Positions 1 to 5,844 of a stretch of DNA of 34,451 nt are shown here, piece after piece; the first letter of the stretch is position 1; each line of letters begins with the position of its first letter. This DNA comes from Coriobacteriales bacterium. GTDB taxonomy: Bacteria > Actinomycetota > Coriobacteriia > Coriobacteriales > UBA8131. A program made the translations under genes and the position numbers. Where the stretch lies: positions 1-34,451 of the forward strand of contig JAIRQA010000140.1 in NCBI GenBank assembly GCA_031256715.1, read 5' to 3'. A model generated the notes under the pieces. That model did no database searches. It saw only the letters and a program-made list of their open reading frames with translations, and was not told the DNA's origin.

Positions 1-470
1 AGCACGCAAACATCATGCTTTTTGGCGGTGGCGCTCTTGCTATGCGTTATGGCGCACGTGACGAAACAAAAGACCTTGACGTAATATTTCAAGACAGTGA
101 AAAAGAGCTACTGGTAAAAGCAGTCGCTGAAATTGGTACAAACCATGACATAGAAAAAGACTGGATGAACGATGAGGGAAAAGGAAACGTTACAAAAGAA
201 ATACTAGAAAACTCTACAGTATTCATTGAACTTCCCGGTCTAACAGTTCTCGCCCCAAGTGCTGAGGCTATGCTTGCAATGAAAGTATGCTCAATGCGAA
301 CCACAGATGATTCACCAGACATCAACGACATCAAGTTTCTTATAAAAGAAACAAGCATTAAAACTGTTGACGAAGTGCTTGATATAACCGAAAAGTTTAG
401 ACCAGATTATTTTAGGTATCTCACGCCCAAACACCAATATATGATTAGTCAACTTATTGAGGAAACATGA
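1..470 (+). CDS. Nucleotidyltransferase-fold protein (DUF6036/AbiEii-like), 5' partial
   Basis: The frame is open to the left edge, so the start lies outside the window; the first visible Met is at 15, but the codons before it (H-A-N-I) continue the fold. Seen: a GGGALAMRYGAR stretch followed by KDLDVIF, the Gly-rich loop plus D-x-D arrangement of minimal nucleotidyltransferases of the DUF6036/AbiEii type, then a PSAEAMLAMK helix and an alpha-helical C-terminus. Such proteins are often one half of toxin-antitoxin or abortive-infection pairs whose partner lies just upstream; here that would be off the window. Activity and partner are inference. The stop is TGA (468-470), and the same frame stays open for 62 further codons (see next entry), so this TGA may be a recent nonsense mutation. 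Confidence 0.7.
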   Translation, partial: HANIMLFGGGALAMRYGARDETKDLDVIFQDSEKELLVKAVAEIGTNHDIEKDWMNDEGKGNVTKEILENSTVFIELPGLTVLAPSAEAMLAMKVCSMRTTDDSPDINDIKFLIKETSIKTVDEVLDITEKFRPDYFRYLTPKHQYMISQLIEET

Positions 471-659
471 TCAGAACAAAGTAAAGCAAACAACTTAACA
501 TGTGAAACTAACCTTGCTACAAGTATAAATACACAAACTAGCACAAGCATGCACTCAAAGGCAGCAACAAGCCAAAACCCGCACCAACCAACAAACCCCA
601 AAGAGCTTAGTAGCCTAGATTCTTGTCTTAAAAATGCAGACCATTATGTGCAATTATGA
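471..659 (+). pseudogene. In-frame continuation beyond the TGA of the nucleotidyltransferase gene
   Basis: Reading straight through the TGA at 468-470 gives 62 sense codons before the next stop, TGA at 657-659. The translated tail is Ser/Thr/Asn/Gln-rich and ends in a more ordinary segment, PKELSSLDSCLKNADHYVQL. Its composition resembles the low-complexity expansions in other proteins of this window. A CGA-to-TGA change would explain it. It could equally be untranslated sequence that is open by chance; 62 codons in AT-rich DNA is suggestive, not decisive. Confidence 0.35.
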
Positions 660-683
660 TGTTTTGCTTTGGCATAGGCGAAG

Positions 684-712
684 TTGACAGCATGCGTGCA
701 AGGTACTATCAT
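684..712 (+). promoter_or_regulatory. Sigma-70-type promoter of the antitoxin-GNAT pair
   Basis: TTGACA at 684-689 and TATCAT at 707-712 are separated by 17 nt, a near-consensus pair placed about 45-60 nt upstream of the small ORF at 759/771. Seen directly; activity is inferred. Confidence 0.55.
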
Positions 713-724
713 GAAATAATGATA
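707..724. promoter_or_regulatory. Inverted repeat over the -10 box, candidate autoregulatory operator
   Basis: TATCAT (707-712) and ATGATA (719-724) form a 6-nt inverted repeat with a 6-nt centre that includes the -10 element. Antitoxins of type II modules usually bind such palindromes to repress their own operon. The match is short, so chance is possible. Confidence 0.35.
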
Positions 725-758
725 GCAATTACAAATTATAAGTTTACACAATAGAAAG

Positions 759-959
759 ATGGTGCTAGCAATGGCCACAGAAAGCATTGGTAGAACAGTT
801 TATGCAGATAACGACATGGCAGATAGGATAATTGCAGCCATGGAGTACGAAGACGCGCATCCGTCAAAGCCTGTTGTCGGCATGACAAAATGGGCAGATG
901 AAGAAGATGATAAGATAATTTTAGACATCCTCAAAAGGAGATATCAAAATGCCGTCTAA
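759..959 (+). CDS. Small putative antitoxin upstream of a GNAT-fold protein
   Basis: A 66-residue acidic protein (62 if the second Met at 771, starting MATESIGRT, is used; neither Met has a good ribosome-binding site). It has no recognisable ribbon-helix-helix or XRE motif. The C-terminal third is charged (WADEEDDKIILDILKRRYQ) and looks helical, as toxin-wrapping antitoxin tails often are. It overlaps the downstream GNAT gene by 11 nt, and the strong ribosome-binding site of that gene lies inside its last codons, so the two are co-transcribed and probably translationally coupled. The role as antitoxin is inferred from size, order, overlap and the palindromic promoter, not from homology. Confidence 0.55.
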   Translation: MVLAMATESIGRTVYADNDMADRIIAAMEYEDAHPSKPVVGMTKWADEEDDKIILDILKRRYQNAV

Positions 960-1539
960 AATCATTCTCAAGCCATTACAAAATATACTGACTGATTGCA
1001 AGTACACGAAAAAACTCCTCGAACAAATGCTCGGGGAGTTCTTTTGTGAACGAGATAAGGATATAGAAACATTTCTTCATAACAAAGCAGTTGACTATGA
1101 ACTGTCTGGAATATCAAGAACATATCTATATATTGTATCAAACCAAAAAAGCGACATTGTAGATGTTGCCGCCTACTTTTCTATAGCACTTACATCCATA
1201 AACCTTGCGGATGCTTCGTCAAACAGACGCTCCAAGATATTGGGCAAAACACCCGGAAGTGGCTTTAAGGATGACTTCGGTGGTGTTTTGATAGCCCAAC
1301 TTGGTCGCAATGATGCTTTTGTAACATCTGAAGTTAATGGTGAAAGAATTATCGCAGACTGTGAATTAACTATAGAAAAAGGCAGAAAATGGCTAGGTGG
1401 TAGAGTTGCTTATTTAGACTGCAAGAAAGCTCTTGTAGGATACTATGAGCGCTTTGGCTATAGGCTGTTGTCTGATGTGCCATCTGACACTGGACTTTAC
1501 AAGATGTTTAAGATGTTGCCTAAATTAGTTGCAGCTTGA
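949..1539 (+). CDS. GNAT-fold acetyltransferase, putative toxin
   Basis: A 196-residue protein with AAGGAG at 935-940 well placed before the ATG. The C-terminal half shows GNAT features: FGGVLIAQLGRND (residues about 117-129) fits the beta4-alpha3 acetyl-CoA pyrophosphate loop Q-x-x-G-x-x, and KALVGYYERFGYRLL (about 162-176) fits the closing helix and strand typical of GNATs. Type II GNAT toxins acetylate charged aminoacyl-tRNA and are encoded after a small antitoxin, as here. Alternatively it may be an ordinary N-acetyltransferase. It ends in TGA followed at once by TAA. No transposase or attachment site is visible. Confidence 0.6.
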   Translation: MPSKIILKPLQNILTDCKYTKKLLEQMLGEFFCERDKDIETFLHNKAVDYELSGISRTYLYIVSNQKSDIVDVAAYFSIALTSINLADASSNRRSKILGKTPGSGFKDDFGGVLIAQLGRNDAFVTSEVNGERIIADCELTIEKGRKWLGGRVAYLDCKKALVGYYERFGYRLLSDVPSDTGLYKMFKMLPKLVAA

Positions 1540-1654
1540 TAATAAAAAAGCAAGAAGATGTCTAAGACAAAACAACTATTGCTGTAAGGAAAACATAAGC
1601 TAAAACATTTAAGCATCAGTAATCTAAATCATATTATTTGATAAATGGCGCAGG

Positions 1655-1726
1655 AATCTCATGGTCGCCAACAATCTCATGATCGCCAGCAGTCTCATGA
1701 TCCTCAACAATCTCATGATCGCCAAC
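1655..1726. repeat. Four tandem 18-nt units upstream of murI
   Basis: Units at 1655-1672, 1673-1690, 1691-1708 and 1709-1726 follow the pattern AATCTCATGATCGCCAAC with one to four differences. The array ends 19 nt before the murI ATG and abuts its candidate -10 box. A reading frame runs through it (next entry). Confidence 0.9.
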
Positions 1727-1762
1727 TACTGCTATACTGTCATTCATGAAAAATCTGGTTAA
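1661..1762 (+). other. Possible 33-codon leader ORF made of the 18-nt repeats
   Basis: ATG at 1661 follows AGGA at 1652-1655 and opens a 33-residue frame whose first 22 residues are hydrophobic six-residue repeats (NLMIAN type); it ends in TAA at 1760-1762, inside murI in another frame. It could be a leader peptide coupled to murI or a by-product of the repeats; because 18 is a multiple of 3, any frame through the array stays open. Confidence 0.2.
1733..1738 (+). promoter_or_regulatory. Candidate -10 box giving a leaderless murI transcript
   Basis: TATACT at 1733-1738 is followed by 7 nt and then the murI ATG, so transcription would start at or one base before the start codon. murI has no Shine-Dalgarno sequence, which agrees. 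No convincing -35 hexamer is seen. Confidence 0.4.
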
Positions 1763-2651
1763 CCAAACAATCTCTAAGGCAAAGTTACCCATAGGGGTAT
1801 TTGACTCTGGAGTGGGCGGCTTTACTGTCGCCCGCGAAATTGCATCGCAGCTGCCGCAGGAGTCAATTATCTATTTTGGTGATACATTGCGTTGCCCCTA
1901 CGGTCCGCGTTCACTTAGCGAGGTGGCTATTTATGTAGAGGAGATCGCCGCTTGGCTCTCGCGTGAACAGGTTAAGCTGATAGTCATCGCCTGCAACTCG
2001 GCTACCGCAGCCGGTTTAGAGATAGCACAACGTAGCTTTGATGTCCCAGTTATTGGCGTTATAGAGCCAGGAGCACGAGCAGCTGTTCAGGCGACTCAGT
2101 CGCGGCGCGTAGGTGTCATTGGAACAGTTGCAACTATAGAATCAGGTGCTTATACTAGATCGATTCGTGGATTGGATGCCGGTATAACGGTGTTTAGCGC
2201 AGCAACTCCACGTTTTGTAGAGATGGTTGAGCAAGGTTTGCGCCTGGATCGTAATCCTATAGAAGATTTAATGGCTCAGACGGCATCCATATATATTCGG
2301 CCGGCATTTCAAGAGATTGCCCGTGACTACTTAAATCCATTAAGGCGCTGTCATATAGACACATTGGTGCTTGGTTGTACGCATTATCCGCTACTTATGC
2401 CCCTAATACGCAGCGTAATGGGCTCAGGTGTACAAATTATCTCATCTGCAGAAGAGACTGCGCGCGATGTGGCGGATGCTTTGCGCAGGCGCGGGCAGCT
2501 AGAAGATGCTAGCGAGATAGCATGCTATCGCTTTGCTACAACCGCAAAAGAGCCACAGGAGTTTGTTGCTTTGGGGTCGGCAATTTTTCAGCGTCCAATA
2601 GACAATCTAACAATAGTAACTTTAGACGAACTGGCAAAGCTGCGTAGATAG
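1746..2651 (+). CDS. murI: Glutamate racemase
   Basis: Converts L-glutamate to D-glutamate for peptidoglycan stem peptides, in the cytoplasm, without cofactor. The 301-residue protein shows the family hallmarks: GVFDSGVGGF at 17-26 (Asp20 and Ser21 in the substrate site), the catalytic CNSA at 83-86, and the second catalytic cysteine in GCTHYPLL at 210-217 (Cys211, His213). The length is slightly above the usual 265-285 because of an N-terminal lead of about 13 residues and a short C-terminal tail. It is the first gene of murI-rph-rdgB, an order known from actinobacteria. It probably has its own leaderless promoter, since no ribosome-binding site precedes the ATG. Confidence 0.95.
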   Translation: MKNLVNQTISKAKLPIGVFDSGVGGFTVAREIASQLPQESIIYFGDTLRCPYGPRSLSEVAIYVEEIAAWLSREQVKLIVIACNSATAAGLEIAQRSFDVPVIGVIEPGARAAVQATQSRRVGVIGTVATIESGAYTRSIRGLDAGITVFSAATPRFVEMVEQGLRLDRNPIEDLMAQTASIYIRPAFQEIARDYLNPLRRCHIDTLVLGCTHYPLLMPLIRSVMGSGVQIISSAEETARDVADALRRRGQLEDASEIACYRFATTAKEPQEFVALGSAIFQRPIDNLTIVTLDELAKLRR

Positions 2652-2658
2652 GTTCTGA

Positions 2659-2694
2659 TGATGCGGTTTAGAAAATTGATGCGGTTTAGAAAAA
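2659..2694. repeat. Two tandem 18-nt units between murI and rph
   Basis: TGATGCGGTTTAGAAAAT occurs at 2659-2676 and, with the last base changed, at 2677-2694. The rest of the 161-nt gap has looser repeats built on CAAAGTAACGA. No terminator is visible, so murI and rph can be co-transcribed. Confidence 0.7.
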
Positions 2695-2812
2695 GACTAA
2701 CAAAGTGACCAGCAAAGCGTCCGCACCCCAAACGGCTGCTTAAGAAATTAGCAAAGTAACGAGTGATAGCATATGAACAAAGTAACGAACGACAGCTTAG
2801 GAGACTAGAAAA

Positions 2813-3544
2813 GTGACAACTATGATTGGTGGACAAAGAGCACATGCCCGCAGCAACGACGAGATGCGTCCGGTGCGCTTTACGCGCAAGTATCTTAAAG
2901 ATGCTCAGGGCTCATGCCTTGTAGAATTTGGCGACACCCGCGTTTTGTGTGCGGCAACAGTTGATGACGGCGTGGCATCTTGGCTTAAGGGCACGGGTCG
3001 CGGATGGATAACTGCCGAGTATTCAATGCTTCCGGCATCTACCGCAAAGCGTACTCGGCGTGAAACTCATGGGCAAACCGGTCGCACTCAAGAAATTCAG
3101 CGTCTAATTGGTCGTAGTCTGCGCTCGGTGGTTGATCTTAGCGCGTTAGGCGAGTGCACGGTTACCGTAGACTGCGATGTTATTCAAGCAGATGGTGGCA
3201 CACGCACAGCTGCAATCTCTGGCGCTTGGCTTGCTTTGCACGACGCCTTAGCAACATGGCAACGTGCTGGAAAACTTAAGGGTAATCCGATATTCGATCA
3301 GGTAGTTGCAGTAAGTGTTGGCCTTGTGGCTGGTCGTACTTTGCTAGATTTAGATTATCACGAAGACTCGCGGGCAGAGATAGACATGAACTTAGTTCAA
3401 TGTGGATCAGGTGAGTTTGTAGAGTTGCAGGGAACCGGCGAGCAAACTACATTTGACCGTTCGCGCTTAAATACATTATTAGATATTGGCGAGAAGGGAC
3501 TACGCGAGCTTCTTGCCTTGCAGAAAGCAGCTTTGGAGGCCTAA
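2813..3544 (+). CDS. rph: Ribonuclease PH
   Basis: Phosphorolytic 3'-to-5' exoribonuclease that trims tRNA 3' ends and degrades structured RNA; it works as a hexamer in the cytoplasm. The 243-residue protein matches the usual length. Seen: an N-terminal MRPVRFTRKYLKDAQGS, the GWITAEYSMLPAST motif, REIQRLIGRSLRSVVD-type phosphate/RNA-binding arginines (here QEIQRLIGRSLRSVVDL), the DCDVIQADGGTRTAAI loop and the conserved DLDYHEDS. The GTG start at 2813 is chosen because AGGAGA lies 7 nt upstream; the next Met is three codons on. rdgB follows 67 nt downstream on the same strand. Confidence 0.95.
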   Translation: MTTMIGGQRAHARSNDEMRPVRFTRKYLKDAQGSCLVEFGDTRVLCAATVDDGVASWLKGTGRGWITAEYSMLPASTAKRTRRETHGQTGRTQEIQRLIGRSLRSVVDLSALGECTVTVDCDVIQADGGTRTAAISGAWLALHDALATWQRAGKLKGNPIFDQVVAVSVGLVAGRTLLDLDYHEDSRAEIDMNLVQCGSGEFVELQGTGEQTTFDRSRLNTLLDIGEKGLRELLALQKAALEA

Positions 3545-3611
3545 GCGTGAAAAATTGGCTAACTTTCATAGCGAATTTGTGCCGCTGCAAAGCGGCGAAA
3601 TGGAGGCAACT

Positions 3612-5153
3612 ATGAATAAAGTGGTGGTGGCAACACGCAATGCTCATAAGTTAAAAGAATTGCAAGCTATCGTTGACGCTATTAGTCCTAATACCTGGCG
3701 CTTGATAACCATGAGCGAAGCTGGCATAGTTGGCGCCGCTAAAGAAGATGGCGACAGCTTTGCTGCTAATGCCCTATTAAAGGCACGCTATGCCCATGAG
3801 GCAACAGGCTACGCTGCCATTGCCGATGATTCTGGACTTGTAGTGGATGCCTTGGGCGGTGCACCAGGTATCTATTCTGCGCGCTATGCAGTATTAAACA
3901 CCGATGACAACTGCTCTAACAAGTGCGATTGCCAAGTTAATGGCAAAAGTGATTCTTTTGCAGACGACAAGAGTGATATTTTTTATGTTGAGAAGAACTC
4001 CAGCCACACAGGCGACAAGAGTGACAACATTTTGTCTAGCAAGGACGCAACGCAGGCAGACGACAAGGCAAATACTAGTAAGCTATTAAAAGAGCTTGCT
4101 AGCCTTAATGACGACAATCGCAATGCTCGTTTCGTCTGCGCTATGGTCTTTATTGCTTCAGATGGTAAAATCGCCGAATCTATTGGTACCATAGAGGGTA
4201 AGATCGCTTGTATGCCTTGTGGCACGAGTGGCTTTGGCTACGATCCAGTGTTTATCCCCACCGAAGATAATCCTAACAGTAAGACTTTAGCTGAGTATTG
4301 CGAACATGAGAAAAACAAGGTTTCGCACCGCTTTCGCGCTATGCAAGGGCTTTGCGAGAAGCTCTTCTCAACAAATACTATTGAGCCTTTAGTTGAAACC
4401 ACCGTGAAGCCTGCTAATGATCAGTCGTCTGTAGAAACAGGCGCGATGCCCGCTGGTGATAGGTCGCCCTCTGCTTCTAAGTTGCCCTATAGGATTGCGG
4501 TCTTTGATTACGATGGAACAGTGATAGATGCCTCGTCTCCGGTGCGCTTGATATTTAGGTTGATAAAAGATCGCATCATTCCCGTACGTGTGGGAACACG
4601 CATTGCCGGCTGGGGGCTGCGTTACAAGATGGGGGCAGAGCTGGATCAGGCGAAGCCAAGGAGACAAATCTTTCGTTCGCTTAGAAAATTTTCTGCTACC
4701 GATGCCAATGCTATCATGCAAAATCTTTATCGCGAGGAGCTTAAGCGCTTTGAGCGTCCAGATGCCATTAGATGTTTACAGGAACTAAAAAAACAGGGTG
4801 TGCGTATAGTTATAGTTTCGGCTTCGTTTGAGCCTATGGTGCGCGAATTTGCCAAAGCAATAGGTGCCGATGGTTGGGTAGCTACAGAAATGGAAATACT
4901 AGATGGTTATTATACGGGTGAAACCGTGCGTGAGCCACCTGAGGGGGAGCAAAAACTCATTCAGTTCACAAATTTTGCTAATGAACGTTATGGCGAGGGT
5001 AATTGGTGCTTAGAGTGGGCTTTTGGCGATCATTTTTCTGATGTTCCCCTCATGCAGACGGCAACTAATCCAATCGCGGTAGACCCGGATAACCGATTGG
5101 AGCGTATTGCCAAAGAGCGTCGCTGGCAGATAGTAAAGTGGCCGCTGGAGTAA
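3612..5153 (+). CDS. rdgB: RdgB/HAM1 dITP/XTP pyrophosphatase fused to a HAD-IB phosphatase
   Basis: A 513-residue fusion. Residues 1-252 are the house-cleaning NTP pyrophosphatase that hydrolyses dITP, ITP and XTP: VATRNAHKLKELQ, the ADDSGLVVDAL signature (71-81), GFGYDPVF (207-214) and SHRFRAMQ (238-245). Residues about 98-152 are an Asp/Ser/Lys/Asn-rich insert not found in normal RdgB (about 200 residues); its DNA repeats with a 48-nt period (3963, 4011, 4059). After a Ser/Thr-rich linker, residues 293-513 are a HAD hydrolase of the SerB-like IB group: motif I DYDGT (Asp299 nucleophile, Asp301), motif II SAS, the motif III lysine in GEQK, and motif IV GDHFSDVPL. Start at 3612 is set by TGGAGG just upstream and by homology; the frame is open further upstream but does not resemble RdgB there. 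A joint role in cleaning up nucleotides is inference. Confidence 0.9.
   Translation: MNKVVVATRNAHKLKELQAIVDAISPNTWRLITMSEAGIVGAAKEDGDSFAANALLKARYAHEATGYAAIADDSGLVVDALGGAPGIYSARYAVLNTDDNCSNKCDCQVNGKSDSFADDKSDIFYVEKNSSHTGDKSDNILSSKDATQADDKANTSKLLKELASLNDDNRNARFVCAMVFIASDGKIAESIGTIEGKIACMPCGTSGFGYDPVFIPTEDNPNSKTLAEYCEHEKNKVSHRFRAMQGLCEKLFSTNTIEPLVETTVKPANDQSSVETGAMPAGDRSPSASKLPYRIAVFDYDGTVIDASSPVRLIFRLIKDRIIPVRVGTRIAGWGLRYKMGAELDQAKPRRQIFRSLRKFSATDANAIMQNLYREELKRFERPDAIRCLQELKKQGVRIVIVSASFEPMVREFAKAIGADGWVATEMEILDGYYTGETVREPPEGEQKLIQFTNFANERYGEGNWCLEWAFGDHFSDVPLMQTATNPIAVDPDNRLERIAKERRWQIVKWPLE
3963..4075. repeat. Three diverged 48-nt units inside rdgB
   Basis: The core GACGACAAG (middle copy GGCGACAAG) recurs at 3963, 4011 and 4059, exactly 48 nt (16 codons) apart, within the loop insert of the RdgB domain. 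Confidence 0.65.
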
Positions 5154-5211
5154 AATAAAAGCAATGCGTTTTTTTAAAGAAATGAGTGGAATGGGACAGA
5201 AAAAAAGTAGA

Positions 5212-5234
5212 CCCCCGCACATCAGGTACGGGGG
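5212..5234 (-). terminator. Hairpin with a T run on the minus-strand side
   Basis: CCCCCG (5212-5217) pairs with CGGGGG (5229-5234) across an 11-nt loop. Read on the minus strand it is followed by TCTAC and a run of T; read on the plus strand there is no T tail. No gene is seen on the minus strand here, so it may simply be a structural end for rdgB transcripts. Confidence 0.3.
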
Positions 5235-5247
5235 AGCAACTATTAAT

Positions 5248-5299
5248 TATTATAGAGAATTATTATAGAGAATTATTATAGAGAATTGTTATAGAAAAT
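5248..5299. repeat. Four tandem 13-nt units
   Basis: TATTATAGAGAAT at 5248-5260, 5261-5273 and 5274-5286, exactly repeated, then TGTTATAGAAAAT at 5287-5299. A 13-nt period cannot keep a reading frame, so this is noncoding. Confidence 0.9.
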
Positions 5300-5372
5300 T
5301 GGCTACTCTAAGTCAACTTCGCCTTTCAGACTATAGCAAAGCTTTTTTCAGAGCGCTTGATTGCCAAACTCA

Positions 5373-5645
5373 ATGTCACCTCTGGGCATTAACTTTGACA
5401 GCAGCAAAAATGTTACCTTTGACTATTCCTCTCTCATATCTTCTGTTATCCTTGCCCATGACTGACAGCTTGCAGCGCAGCGCAAAGCACGAGCCTTACA
5501 GGCTGCTTTTGGGCAATATTGGATGCTAGACGACAACCTTAATGAGTACGCCAAATCTTCTTTGTTAAAAACAAAAGACATAGCAGGGCTTACTTTTGGA
5601 TTTTTGGGTTCATCTTATCGGAGTGGGTCCAGGAAGTTATTATGA
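5373..5645 (+). pseudogene. Decayed or interrupted ORF of unknown family
   Basis: ATG at 5373 opens 30 codons, then TGA at 5463-5465, then 59 more sense codons in the same frame to TGA at 5643-5645. The second part (LAAQRKARALQAAFGQYW, then DNLNEYAKSSLLKTKDIAGL) has the helical, amphipathic look of real protein. A CGA-to-TGA change would restore one 90-residue frame. No family is recognised; no good ribosome-binding site precedes the ATG. Could be chance. Confidence 0.3.
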
Positions 5646-5844
5646 CAAGGTATTATGGAAACTGGCAATTCAGCCATCATTAGTTGGCGCTTTGATGGCG
5701 CATTGGTAAACAGCTTGGTAAACAGTAAGGGTTTTTTGTTTTACAAAGGCAAAAATAGCGATATGATGTAAAATTAAACATTTATGACATGATGGGCGAC
5801 GAGAAGCGCGTACATTGTGATGCACAGGCGAAAGAAGAGACGAC

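Larger units (their letters stand above)
5154..5844. other. 691-nt gap: hairpin, repeats and a decayed ORF
   Basis: Contains, in order, a CCCCCG/CGGGGG hairpin (5212-5234), four 13-nt tandem units (5248-5299), a coding-like stretch interrupted by TGA (5373-5645), and an AT-rich stretch before the next gene. No RNA gene or insertion sequence was recognised. A 76-codon frame at 5299-5529 looks like a shadow of the decayed frame. Confidence 0.6.

Noticed and set aside
949-1539. Mobile element carrying the toxin-antitoxin pair
   Set aside because: No transposase, integrase, terminal inverted repeats or attachment-site duplication could be found around it.
468-5465. UGA recoded as an amino acid (two in-frame TGA codons in coding-like stretches)
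   Set aside because: jetA and the GNAT gene use TGA as a sensible stop, all housekeeping genes are intact without internal TGA, and no selenocysteine-type hairpin was evident.
5299-5529. 76-codon plus-strand ORF after rdgB
   Set aside because: It starts within the 13-nt repeat array, has no ribosome-binding site, and overlaps a more protein-like frame.
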